64,000 nt of DNA from Flavisolibacter nicotianae (GTDB taxonomy: Bacteria; Bacteroidota; Bacteroidia; Chitinophagales; Chitinophagaceae), in the NCBI RefSeq assembly GCF_003628535.1, contig NZ_RBCI01000003.1, positions 620,001 to 684,000 of the forward strand, written 5' to 3'. The notes under the pieces were generated by a model. It ran no database searches and was not told the DNA's origin. It saw only the letters and a program-made list of their open reading frames with translations. This document shows positions 40,467-50,300 of this stretch, one piece after another (position 1 is the first letter of the stretch; each line of letters opens with the position of its first letter). The position numbers and the translations under genes are program-made.

Positions 40467-43321
40467 CAGAAATCACCTTCCTGTTTTAGCTTCTTCAGTG
40501 TTTTGTTGTTGATGTCGATGCTGAATGAAATGGTTTTTAAAAAACGATTGTGGGTAATGGTCGATTTGAAATAGGTGCTGTACACACGGCTGTATAAAAG
40601 CGGAACATAGAGGTTGACTGTTTCGTGCAGCAGGGATACCTGCAGGCCTGCGTCGAAAAGAAAACGGTCAGCATCATTGGCCCTGTCCCAGGCTTCGGCA
40701 TAGGTGCCAACATCCGCAAAAATGCGTAGTGGAATTTGAACAGGCAATACGGAAAGGGGATTGAGCTTCGCCGGCACCGTGGTAACAAAGTTGACCGCTG
40801 CCAGCCAGTTATCGGTTTTTCCAACCTTGTTGGCCAGTAAATCGGTCCGGACTTTAAAAGCCCCGTCCCGGATCATGAGCTGCTGACTTGGCAAGCCATC
40901 GAAGCGATTGCGGCCCAAAAAATAATCACTGTAGGTGTAGTCCTCGTACCCGTTTGGACCCGTAAGGTTAAGTGCATACCGGTCGTTGTTAAACTGCTTT
41001 TGGATGGTCTTGCCATGGAGGTAGCTGAACTTGCCTGCAAACAGCCGCACCGACAAGCCCCCACCTTTTGCGTAGTTGAAAAAATAATTGCCTGTAAATG
41101 TTGTGCGGACAAAATCCTGCGCCTGCTCTGCCTGCAAGGTCAGGTCAAACGGGTAGAGGACACGGGTATTTTGATAGCCCAATTGCAGTTGGTTGAGATA
41201 CCGGCTGCTTCGCGGTGTGCTGTACCGGTAGACAACCGTCGTGTCGGCCGGCCGAAAAATACTATCGACACCAACTTTTAGTGATTGTTCACCGATCAAA
41301 AAGGTTTTCCATTGAAGAAACCGGCTGGCGGTACTGCGGGGATTTTTTTCCCGGAGTGTGAGTCGGAACCCCGGTACCAGCCTGGTAAAACGCATCCGGA
41401 GATCCGTTTCGTTTGTCTGATCCCTAAAGTCGTCCATGTGAAAGCTCGACGCGTTGAAGAAAAAATCGGTCTTGCGAATAGCGCCTTCCGAATAGCGTGC
41501 ATAATTGATTTTTGCCAGGCCGGTTAGGCTTTTGCTGCCGGTGGCATAAAGCGGTATTGCCAGGAAGGTCAGCCGAGCGGTCGGCGAGGCGTAATTGGTA
41601 AAAATGGCACCAGGCATTAACCGGTCGTATACATTGTACCCCGCAACAGGCGAAAGAAACAAAAGCGTCCTGGTTGGCGATTGCATGTAATTCCTGATCG
41701 CATTTTTTTGAAACGGCGTAAGAAGCGTCTTCCCTTTCCACTGATTGGTTGGAAGAATTCCTTTGGCGGAAAGTTGTGCAAATAGCTGCGGCGTTTTGCT
41801 GCCCAAGTAGCCACGTGCAACTTCCGCAAAATCTTCCGGCTGCGGGTGTTTCATTTTCCATGTTTCGAAATATCGGCGCATCATTTGGCGAAACGCTTCC
41901 GACCCCAGTTCCTTTTCCAGTTCCCTCATCCATTCGGCTGTTTTGTGGTAGGCCGACAACCCATAATTCGTTGCGCTGAAGTCTTCCGAAGACGTGGCAA
42001 TGGGCTGGTCAGTTTTTCTTGTGGCTTTGTACTGGAAGTACCATTCTTCCCATTGTTCCTGCCTGCCATATTTCCGTTCGATGTACTTGTTTTCGTAAAA
42101 CGAATTCATGCCTTCGTCCATCCAGGGGTGTTTGCGTTCGTTGCTGGCGAGCATGCCGTAGAACCAGTTGTGGCCCAATTCGTGGGCAATGGTGGCGTCC
42201 AGTTCCTGGGTGTCCTGTAGGGGAGAAATAAGCGTGATAGTAGGATACTCCATCCCGCCGCCAAAACTGGCCGGTCCCTGCACAACCGTTGCTACATTGT
42301 ACGGATAGTCGCCTACTTCGGCGGAATAAAAACGGAGAGCCTCTTTGGCCGACGCAATGCTTTGCTGCCAGAGGGCTTTTTCTTTCCGGGTGTAAAAAGA
42401 CGAGACATTGACCACGTGGCCCGAAGGCAATAAAAGCGTATCACTGTTAACGAGAAAATTTTTATCGGCAAACCAGGCAAAGTCGTGAACATTGTCTTGC
42501 ATGTACCGGAGAGTCTTTGTGCTCTGTGTAAGCTCCGGTGCCGGAGATGATTTGCGTGGGCTGCTATTCTTTGTGCGGGTGTTTTTTCGGTTGATCGGTT
42601 GCTTTAGAGGCTTTGGCACTTCAGGCACCAATTCGTCGGTGCGGCTTTTCAGCCATTCTTTTTCAGCGGCATTTTGCAACTCTCCCGTGGCGGCAACGAC
42701 GTAGTTCTTTGGAACAGTGATGCGAACATCGTACGAGCCAAATTCACTGTAAAATTCTCCCTGGTCCAGGTAGGGCATTTCGTGCCAGCCATTTTTATCA
42801 TACACGGCCGGCTTGGGGTACCATTGCGTTGCCTGGATGCTTTGGCCGTCGTATCCGCCACGGGAAACGTCAAACGGCAGCTTGACATGAAACGGCGTTG
42901 TGATGGCGATGCTTCCATTTGGCGGCAGGGGCCTGGGAAGAATCAGTTTGATGATATCGATGTGTTGCGGGTGGTCTTCGGTTTTTGCCGTGGCGCCGTC
43001 GACTTTAAAGGTCAGCCGGTTGATGTAGCCCCGCTCGTCTTTGTTTTCAAAATAAAACCGGGTATTACCGTTTTCCAGCAATTGATCGCTAAACGCGGTA
43101 CGGTCGTTTTTATAGGCATTCGGCCACAGGTGAAACCAGATGAAATGCAGGGTGTCCGGTGAATTGTTTGTATAGACCAGTTTTTCAAATGCATCCAGCG
43201 ATTTTTCTTTTTCGTTCAGCGAAACATCAATGGTGTAAGCGATTTGCTGCTGCCAGGATGTTTGCGCATAGGAGAGGGAGGACAGGCAGGCGGCCAGGAA
43301 AACAAAAGACAGTTTTTTCAC
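40466..43321 (-). CDS. M1 family metallopeptidase fused to a barrel-like C-terminal domain, 951 aa
   Basis: Signal peptide KKLSFVFLAACLSSLSYAQ. The M1 region covers about residues 20-530: substrate motif GGGMEYPTITL, zinc motif HELGHNW (H380, E381, H384) and E403 in WMDEGMNSF, 19 residues after the second His as in M1 enzymes. There is a low-complexity insert (NRKNTRTKNSSPRKSSPAP) near 245. From about 560 the sequence turns into long amphipathic strands (ARLTFLAIPLYATGSKSL, FLKTISFSIDINNKT) like an outer-membrane barrel. M1 enzymes are aminopeptidases; here the active domain would be attached to the outer membrane. A FemAB-like gene is coupled downstream. Confidence 0.82.
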   Translation of the reverse strand: MKKLSFVFLAACLSSLSYAQTSWQQQIAYTIDVSLNEKEKSLDAFEKLVYTNNSPDTLHFIWFHLWPNAYKNDRTAFSDQLLENGNTRFYFENKDERGYINRLTFKVDGATAKTEDHPQHIDIIKLILPRPLPPNGSIAITTPFHVKLPFDVSRGGYDGQSIQATQWYPKPAVYDKNGWHEMPYLDQGEFYSEFGSYDVRITVPKNYVVAATGELQNAAEKEWLKSRTDELVPEVPKPLKQPINRKNTRTKNSSPRKSSPAPELTQSTKTLRYMQDNVHDFAWFADKNFLVNSDTLLLPSGHVVNVSSFYTRKEKALWQQSIASAKEALRFYSAEVGDYPYNVATVVQGPASFGGGMEYPTITLISPLQDTQELDATIAHELGHNWFYGMLASNERKHPWMDEGMNSFYENKYIERKYGRQEQWEEWYFQYKATRKTDQPIATSSEDFSATNYGLSAYHKTAEWMRELEKELGSEAFRQMMRRYFETWKMKHPQPEDFAEVARGYLGSKTPQLFAQLSAKGILPTNQWKGKTLLTPFQKNAIRNYMQSPTRTLLFLSPVAGYNVYDRLMPGAIFTNYASPTARLTFLAIPLYATGSKSLTGLAKINYARYSEGAIRKTDFFFNASSFHMDDFRDQTNETDLRMRFTRLVPGFRLTLREKNPRSTASRFLQWKTFLIGEQSLKVGVDSIFRPADTTVVYRYSTPRSSRYLNQLQLGYQNTRVLYPFDLTLQAEQAQDFVRTTFTGNYFFNYAKGGGLSVRLFAGKFSYLHGKTIQKQFNNDRYALNLTGPNGYEDYTYSDYFLGRNRFDGLPSQQLMIRDGAFKVRTDLLANKVGKTDNWLAAVNFVTTVPAKLNPLSVLPVQIPLRIFADVGTYAEAWDRANDADRFLFDAGLQVSLLHETVNLYVPLLYSRVYSTYFKSTITHNRFLKTISFSIDINNKTLKKLKQEGDF

Positions 43322-43495
43322 GGCTACAAAATAGGAAATAATCGGTAGGTCGTCTTCCGCAAAGGATCAGGCAAAAAGCTTAGCTTCTTGCAAAACCTCC
43401 TTGCACAATAGCGAAACGGGCAATCTTTTACCGGGAAAAGAAATTCAACTTACCGTTGACGGCCATCCAATCTTTTCTTTTCACTACATGGGTGC

Positions 43496-45091
43496 CTACA
43501 CCTGGAAGACGCCGGTTTTGAATTCTGCCATCACCGGCTGGTGATTGGCGGCATGGATGGCTTCCGAAATCACTTTCCGTGTGTCCACTGGATCGATGAT
43601 CTCGTCAACCCACAACCGGGCCGCGGCATAATAGGGTGTTGTTTGTTTTTCGTACCGGTCTTTGATCTTGTTGAGCAGTGCAGCTTCATCTTCCGGCGTA
43701 ATCGTCTGGCCTTTTGCTTTCAGTGCTGCAACCTGGATTTGCAGCAACGTTTTGGCCGCCTGCTCGCCACCCATCACCGCGATCTTGGCCGTTGGCCAGG
43801 CATAAATAAACCGGGGATCATAAGCCTTTCCGCACATGGCATAATTGCCGGCGCCGTAGCTGTTGCCAACAACGATGGTGATCTTCGGCACGACCGAATT
43901 GGCAACGGCATTCACCATTTTTGCGCCGTCTTTGATGATGCCCGCATGCTCGCTGCGGCTGCCCACCATAAAGCCCGTCACGTCCTGCAAAAAAACCAGC
44001 GGAATTTTCTTTTGGTTGCAATTGAGAATGAAGCGTGCGGCCTTGTCGGCGCTGTCGTTGTAAATGACCCCTCCCATCTGCATCTCGCCTTTTTTTGTTT
44101 TGACGATCTTGCGCTGGTTGGCCACAATGCCCACGGCCCAACCGTCGATGCGTGCATAGCCGCAAAGAATGGTTTTGCCATACTCTTCTTTGTATTGATC
44201 AAAAGAGGACTGGTCCACGATGCGTTCGATGACCTCCAGCATATCGTAAGGCCTGGCACCTTCCATTGGAAAAATCGTCAGCAGTTCAGCAGCATTTTTT
44301 GCAGGCGCCTGCGGTTCGATTCGGTCGAAACCGGCCTTTTCTTTTTCCCCCATTTTATCAACGATGCGTTTGATCTGGTCGAGGCATTCCTGCTCGGTTT
44401 TGCATTTGTAATCGGCAATGCCGGAGATCTCGGTATGCGTTTCTGCGCCACCTAGTGTTTCCATGTCGATGTCTTCGCCGATGGCTGCTTTCACCAGGTA
44501 AGGGCCTGCCAGGAAAATGGAACCCTGGCCTTCCACGATCAGGGTTTCATCGCTCATGATGGGGAGGTAGGCACCACCAGCCACACAGGCCCCCATTACC
44601 GCCGCAATCTGCACGATGCCTTTGGCGCTCATCTGTGCATTGTTGTAAAAAATGCGGCCGAAATGTTCTTTATCGGGAAAGATTTCGTCCTGCATGGGCA
44701 GAAATACACCGGCACTGTCCACCAGGTAAATAATCGGAAGGTTGTTTTGCAAGGCAATTTCCTGCATGCGGAGATTTTTCTTGCCTGTAATCGGAAACCA
44801 GGCACCGGCCTTTACCGTTTGATCATTGGCGACAATGACACATTGCCGGCCGCTGACATAACCAAGGCCGGCAACCGTACCGCCGGCAGGGCATCCGCCT
44901 TGCTCCTCGTACATTTCCCAACCGGCAAATGCGCCGATCTCCATAAAGGTTGAAGCGGGATCGATCAGGTACTGGATTCGTTCACGGGCGGTGAGTTTGC
45001 CTTTTTCCTTTTGTTTGGCATTTGCCTTGGGTCCGCCGCCTTCATGCACTTTTTGCAATCGCTGGTTTAGCTCTTCGAGGATGGGTAGCAT
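43496..45091 (-). CDS. Acyl-CoA carboxylase beta (carboxyltransferase) subunit
   Basis: 531 residues, typical of propionyl-/methylcrotonyl-type beta subunits. Motifs include KLTARERIQYLIDPAS, LVDSAGVFLPMQDEIFPD, GACVAGGAYLPIMSDETLIV in the N-half and VVGNSYGAGNYAMCGKAYDP with PTAKIAVMGGEQAA in the C-half, the two oxyanion-type acyl-CoA/biotin sites. The subunit moves carboxyl from biotin to an acyl-CoA. VFLPMQDEIFPD fits methylcrotonyl-CoA carboxylase (leucine breakdown), but specificity cannot be settled here. The biotin-carrying alpha subunit is not in the window. A perfect TATCTTTG box lies at 45126-45133, divergent from the photoreceptor operon. Confidence 0.9.
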   Translation of the reverse strand: MLPILEELNQRLQKVHEGGGPKANAKQKEKGKLTARERIQYLIDPASTFMEIGAFAGWEMYEEQGGCPAGGTVAGLGYVSGRQCVIVANDQTVKAGAWFPITGKKNLRMQEIALQNNLPIIYLVDSAGVFLPMQDEIFPDKEHFGRIFYNNAQMSAKGIVQIAAVMGACVAGGAYLPIMSDETLIVEGQGSIFLAGPYLVKAAIGEDIDMETLGGAETHTEISGIADYKCKTEQECLDQIKRIVDKMGEKEKAGFDRIEPQAPAKNAAELLTIFPMEGARPYDMLEVIERIVDQSSFDQYKEEYGKTILCGYARIDGWAVGIVANQRKIVKTKKGEMQMGGVIYNDSADKAARFILNCNQKKIPLVFLQDVTGFMVGSRSEHAGIIKDGAKMVNAVANSVVPKITIVVGNSYGAGNYAMCGKAYDPRFIYAWPTAKIAVMGGEQAAKTLLQIQVAALKAKGQTITPEDEAALLNKIKDRYEKQTTPYYAAARLWVDEIIDPVDTRKVISEAIHAANHQPVMAEFKTGVFQV

Positions 45092-45125
45092 AGCATTCGT
45101 TGATTAAACTCACTTTCGATGCGGC

Positions 45126-45133
45126 CAAAGATA
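45126..45133 (-). promoter_or_regulatory. -7 promoter box of the carboxylase gene
   Basis: The minus strand reads TATCTTTG, an exact match, giving a leader of about 27 bases before 45091. Confidence 0.6.
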
Positions 45134-45185
45134 ACAGAAGGGATCGTTAAGCGGAGAAACTTTACGCTAATTAGCCGCCGGCCCT

Positions 45186-45193
45186 TAATTTTA
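45186..45193 (+). promoter_or_regulatory. -7-like box of the photoreceptor operon
   Basis: TAATTTTA is a one-base variant of TAnnTTTG. Transcription would start near 45199, which favours the second ATG (45210) of the haem oxygenase gene over the first (45198). Confidence 0.4.
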
Positions 45194-45197
45194 CCCA

Positions 45198-45788
45198 ATG
45201 TCCCTAACCATGAGTTTGCCGCAGATAGCTGCGGTGATAAAAGAAACCACCCGGACGTTGCACGAAGAGGTTGAGCAACTGCTCCTACCGCAACTGACAA
45301 CCATCAAAAATCCCGGCGATTACGGCAGCATCCTGAAAATGTTTTATGGCTACTTCCAGCCACTGGAAAACCTCATTCACCAGTATATTACGAAGGAGGA
45401 ACTCCCCGACATTGCAGACCGGAGAAAAGCGGCCGCGATCCGCAACGATCTGAACGCAATTGGCGACAGCGAAATAGCATGGCAGTCTTGCACGCATCTT
45501 CCCCGTCTTCAGAATACAGCCCAGGCTTTTGGTGCATTGTATGTGCTGGAAGGTTCAACGCTTGGCGGGAAAATGATCGCCAAAATGTTGCTGAAAAATG
45601 CTGCGTTTTCCACATGTGAAAATGCCCTGACGTTTTTCTCCGGTTATGGTGAAGACACGGGGAATAAATGGAAAACATTCCTGGACGTTCTCAACCGGCA
45701 GGAAAACGCGGGTGACGTCGTGCATGGCGCCAATGAAACATTTCTTTATCTCAAACGCTGGATGCAGCACTGTTTTTCGCATGAGTAA
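45198..45788 (+). CDS. bphO: Biliverdin-producing haem oxygenase
   Basis: 196 residues; an alternative start at 45210 removes four. The proximal haem-ligand His lies in RTLHEEVEQLL (about residue 22), and the distal helix has the bacterial signature ALYVLEGSTLGGKMIA (about 115-130). Haem oxygenase opens haem to biliverdin, CO and iron. The stop overlaps the following bacteriophytochrome gene by eight bases; such BphO-BphP pairs supply the photoreceptor with its bilin chromophore. Cytoplasmic. It is the first gene of a likely three-gene operon. Confidence 0.92.
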   Translation: MSLTMSLPQIAAVIKETTRTLHEEVEQLLLPQLTTIKNPGDYGSILKMFYGYFQPLENLIHQYITKEELPDIADRRKAAAIRNDLNAIGDSEIAWQSCTHLPRLQNTAQAFGALYVLEGSTLGGKMIAKMLLKNAAFSTCENALTFFSGYGEDTGNKWKTFLDVLNRQENAGDVVHGANETFLYLKRWMQHCFSHE

Positions 45789-47292
45789 GATCCGGAATTT
45801 CGACGCGGAGTTCTGCGGCAAGGTGCCGTTGAACCAAACAAACCTAATACAGCCGCACGGCGTTTTGCTGGTGATCAAAAAGGACGACCTCTCCATTTTG
45901 CAGGCAAGTGAAAATGCCGACTCTGTCTTTGGACAACCGGCCGACGAAATCGTGAAAAGGAAATGGAATGATTTCCTTTCCGATGCCGAATCAACGCAGT
46001 TCGCCCATCTTTTCCAGGGAACCGTCTCTGGTAAGCTGCCCTTTCTTTTCCGGGTCAACAACCAGTTATTCCTTTCGTTGGTAGAACAGCAGGAATTGTT
46101 TTATCTCCTTGAGATCGAAAAAACACCCCACGAAGAAGGCGCCAATACATCGTTTGTCACCATTTACCAGGATGTCAAAAAAGTGATGGCGTCGATCGAC
46201 TCAACGACGACCACCGAAGAAACCTGCAAGGTGGTGGCAAAAGAACTGAAAGCAGTATCCGGATTCGACAAGGTGATGGTCTACTGTTTCGACAAAGGCT
46301 GGAACGGTGATGTAGTTGCCGAGGAAAGGGAACCCGAAATGGAAAGCTATCTAGGGCTCAAGTTTCCTGCGTCGGACATTCCAAAGCAGGCCCGTGACAT
46401 GTACAAGCGGTCGCCTTACCGACTGATCCCTACCACGGAGTACGAAGGCGTACGCCTGTACCCGATTCTCAACCCGCTGACCAATGGCTTCACTGACCTG
46501 ACCTTTTGCAACCTTCGCAGCGTGGCACAGGTGCACCTGGAATATTTGCGGAACATGAAGGTGTGTGCGTCGATGTCGACCCGCATTTTAAAGGATGGTG
46601 AATTGTGGGGACTCATTTCCTGTCACCACCGCGAGCCAAAATATTTGTCGTACGAAATGTGTTCAGTATTTGAATTGCTTTCCGATGTCATTACGACCAA
46701 GATCTCGGCTGTGCAAAACCGTGACAGCTTTCAATATAAATCGCACAAGCAGGACTTGCAAACAAAAGTGATCGGTGCGGTTTTGACGGAAGGTGTTCTC
46801 GGAAAAGAAAAGGAAACCGTCCGTCAGTTACTCGACGCCGATGGCGTAGCTATTGTGAGCAACCAGTCGGTGGAAACCGCCGGCGCCACACCCGGTTTGC
46901 AGGAACTGGAAGACCTGGTCTTTTGGCTGCAGGCCAATAACATCACCGGCCTGTATCACCAGACCTCACTACCCGCCGTATACGAAGCGGCGGAAACCTA
47001 TGCGGGCAGCGGCAGCGGGTTGCTGGCTTTGCCTATCGAGCCGGAAAAAGGTGACTTTTTACTGGCCTTCCGTGGCGAAGCCGTACAGAAGATTGACTGG
47101 GGCGGCAATCCAAACGAAGTGCTCCAGTTTGAAAGCGATGGCAAAAAGTACCATCCCCGGGCTTCTTTCGGGATTTGGAAACAAACCGTGAAAGCAACTG
47201 CGCAACCGTGGAAAAAGGAAACACTTGAAATCGCCGAAGGACTGCGAAATTTTCTTGTGGAGAGCAGGCTTAACAAAAAATATTTTGGATAG
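45781..47292 (+). CDS. bphP: Bacteriophytochrome photosensory module (PAS-GAF-PHY) without output domain
   Basis: 503 residues from MSKIRNFDAEF. The bilin-binding Cys12 lies in FCGKVPLNQTNLIQPHG, the usual place in bacteriophytochromes. The GAF domain has FPASDIPKQARDMYKRSPYRLIPT (the PASDIP motif contacting the chromophore) and LRSVAQVHLEYLRNMKV. The PHY tongue keeps WGGNP and HPRASFGIWKQ. The protein ends after the PHY domain (SRLNKKYFG), with no histidine kinase, so it must signal to a partner. The start lies eight bases inside the haem oxygenase gene. The natural partner is the CheB-CheR-kinase protein 30 bases downstream. Senses red/far-red light by family. Confidence 0.9.
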   Translation: MSKIRNFDAEFCGKVPLNQTNLIQPHGVLLVIKKDDLSILQASENADSVFGQPADEIVKRKWNDFLSDAESTQFAHLFQGTVSGKLPFLFRVNNQLFLSLVEQQELFYLLEIEKTPHEEGANTSFVTIYQDVKKVMASIDSTTTTEETCKVVAKELKAVSGFDKVMVYCFDKGWNGDVVAEEREPEMESYLGLKFPASDIPKQARDMYKRSPYRLIPTTEYEGVRLYPILNPLTNGFTDLTFCNLRSVAQVHLEYLRNMKVCASMSTRILKDGELWGLISCHHREPKYLSYEMCSVFELLSDVITTKISAVQNRDSFQYKSHKQDLQTKVIGAVLTEGVLGKEKETVRQLLDADGVAIVSNQSVETAGATPGLQELEDLVFWLQANNITGLYHQTSLPAVYEAAETYAGSGSGLLALPIEPEKGDFLLAFRGEAVQKIDWGGNPNEVLQFESDGKKYHPRASFGIWKQTVKATAQPWKKETLEIAEGLRNFLVESRLNKKYFG

Positions 47293-47322
47293 TTTTATAA
47301 TTTACTGATTTAATTCTTTCCC

Positions 47323-50300
47323 GTGGTATCATCACCCGAAGCGAAATCCAGGAATACATCTCTTTCTGCCAATGACCATTTCGTAGTGGCCATTGGCGCA
47401 TCGGCTGGTGGCCTCGAAGCGATCCAGGAATTTTTCGACAACATGCCGTCGAACGGCAACCTCTCTTTCATCATCATTCAGCACCTGTCGCCGGACTACA
47501 AAAGCCTGTTGGTAGAGCTGATTTCGAAGCATACATTCATGAAAGTGCGGGAGGCCGCACACAACATGCCGGTCGAAAAAAATTGCGTCTACGTCATTCC
47601 AAACGACAAGCTGCTCACCATCCGTAATGGCGATTTACAATTGACGGAAAAGAAAATTGAAAAGGCACCCAATACGGCCATCGATACGTTTTTAAAATCC
47701 CTGGCGGAAGACCAGGGTAACAAAGCCATCGCCGTCATCCTTTCGGGCACGGGCACGGATGGATCCAAAGGCATTCAAACGATCCAGCATGCCGGGGGTA
47801 TGGTGTTGGTGCAGGACCCGATCTCCGCAAAATTCGACGGAATGCCCAACAGCGCCATCGCATCGGGATTTGCCGATTACATTCTTTCGCCGGAGTTGAT
47901 GCCGGAGGAAATATTCAACTATATCAAGGAACGGCCGGTGCGCCTGACAACGGATGGGCGACCCGACGAATCTTACCTCCCGGAGGTGCTGAAGCTGATT
48001 GAAAAAAGTTGCACCTACGATTTTACCAATTACAAAACACCAACGATCCTCCGCCGTATCGGCCGGCGCATGACCCAGTTGGGATACCGCAAGTTCACCG
48101 ACTATCTGGAATTTCTACGCACCTCTTCGGAAGAGTGCAAGCTGCTGGGAAAGGAATTTTTGATCGGCGTAACCAAATTTTTTCGCGACAAAGCTGCCTT
48201 CGACAGCCTGCGCAACGACGTGTTGAATGAAATCGTACAGTCGAAAAAGGACGGAGATATCATCAAAGTGTGGGGCACAGCCTGCAGCACCGGTGAAGAA
48301 GCGTACTCGATTGCCATTCTGCTCAACGAGATCGTGCAAAGCAGTGAAAAGGATATCGAGATAAAAGTCTTTGCTACCGATATCGACATCGATGCCATAG
48401 AATTTGCTTCTAAAGGCACCTACCCGGCGCAAAGCGTGGCCGAACTGGATGAGCACCTGGTGCGCCGGTATTTCACGCAGCAGGACGGTACGGTTACCGT
48501 CATTCCAGCCCTACGCAAACAAATCGTCTTTGCCCGCCACAACATCCTCAAGGACCCGCCCTTTATCAAAAACGACCTCATTACCTGCCGGAACATGCTG
48601 ATCTACATGAACAATATTTTGCAGCGCAAAGTTTGTTCAACCCTGCAGTTCTCGCTCAATACCGGCGGTTATCTTTTCCTCGGACCCAGCGAAATCCCTG
48701 CCTCCGCGAGGGATAGTTTCCAGGAGATTAACAGCAAGTGGAAGATCTACCGCAAAACAGGGAACGATCTGGCGTATAACCCGGAGCGGTTCCCGTCCAC
48801 GCAGGCCTACAAAAGCCAGCGGGAGCTGCGGTTTGTCGGAGGAAAGGAAAATACGCTGGCGAAAGAACTGGCCGAAGATTTTAAATCGCTGCTGACCGAG
48901 GAGTATGGTTTTGCTGCCGTTTATATCGACAGGAATTTTGATGTGCGGGAAGCCGTTGGCGACTACAAAAAATATTTATCGCTGCCGTCGAAATCCATCA
49001 ACCTCCAGTTGCTGAAGATGGTGCGCCCCGAAGTGTCGGCGGCCTTGAATACGGCACTTCGTCGTGTGACAAAAGATGGAGAAAAAATAAGCTTGCACAA
49101 TGTGCGGATTCGTGGCGACGAAGGCGACCGCGGAGTCAATATTTTTATTAAAGCCGCTGGCCGCGACGGCTACATCATGGTGAGCTTCTCGGACAATCAA
49201 GAGACGCTGACCAAAACGGTGCACGAATACCCGCAGCATCCCACCTCCGAAACGGCCGCCTACATTTCCGAGCTGGAAGATGAGCTGAAGGAGACGCGGA
49301 ACAACCTGCAGATGGCCATCGAAAGCCTGGAGACGGCCAACGAAGAATTGCAGTCGAGCAATGAGGAATTGCTTTCCGCCAATGAAGAACTGCAGTCGAG
49401 CAACGAAGAGCTGCAATCCCTGAACGAGGAGCTTCATACCCTCAATACGGAGCACCAGTTGCGCATCAAAGAGTTGGTGGAGCTGAATGATGACCTGAAC
49501 AACTATTTCCGGAGCACCGAAATTGCACAGGTCTTTGTCGACCGAAACCTGCGGATCCGCAAGTTCAACCCGTCGGCGGTGCAGATGATCAACCTGATTG
49601 AAACGGACATCGGCCGTCCCATCGAACACATCTCCACCAATATTCGCGATTACAATTTGTACAGCGATATCCTGGAGGTGATGAAGAAAAGCTCTGTGCT
49701 GGAAAAAGAAGTGCAACTGGGGAATGGACGTACATCGCTCATGCGCATTTTGCCTTACCTGCGCCAGGACAGAACCACTGATGGCGTCGTGATTTCGTTC
49801 ATCGATATTTCGAACCTAAAGCAACGCGACAACATCCTAAAGGGCGTTTTCAATGCATCGCCCAATGCCATCCTTGCCTTCGATGCATCGCGGAAAGAAG
49901 AGCAGATAAATGGCTTTACAATTCTCCGGGCCAATTATGCCGCCGAAGCCTTGTTGGGAAAGGAAGAAAAAGGCTACAAAGGAAAAAACATCAGGGAAAT
50001 TTATCCAGACCTGCTGAAACGCATTTCGTTTGAGCAAATGGTGTCCATCGTGGAAACGGAGCGGCCCTTGCAGGCGGAGATCTTGCTGCCGACAAAGAAT
50101 GGCCAGGAAGAATGGTTTTTTACGATTGCCACCAAAATGGGCGACGGCATTGCGATGAGCCTTACCAACATCAATGAAAAGAAACTTGCCGAAGAAAAGT
50201 TCCGCCGCAACTACCACGAGTTGCTGAAAGCAAAAGAAAACTACCGCAGGCTGAATGTGGAACTTGAAGAAAAAGTGCGGGAGCGGACATTCGAATTATC

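Noticed and set aside
43541-44455. 304-residue plus-strand ORF
   Set aside because: Antisense to the carboxylase gene, whose motifs are unambiguous.
45781-47322. Phytochrome and kinase as one gene broken by a frameshift
   Set aside because: The phytochrome ends in a normal stop after PHY, and the next gene begins with a complete CheB domain, so no kinase remnant was lost between them.
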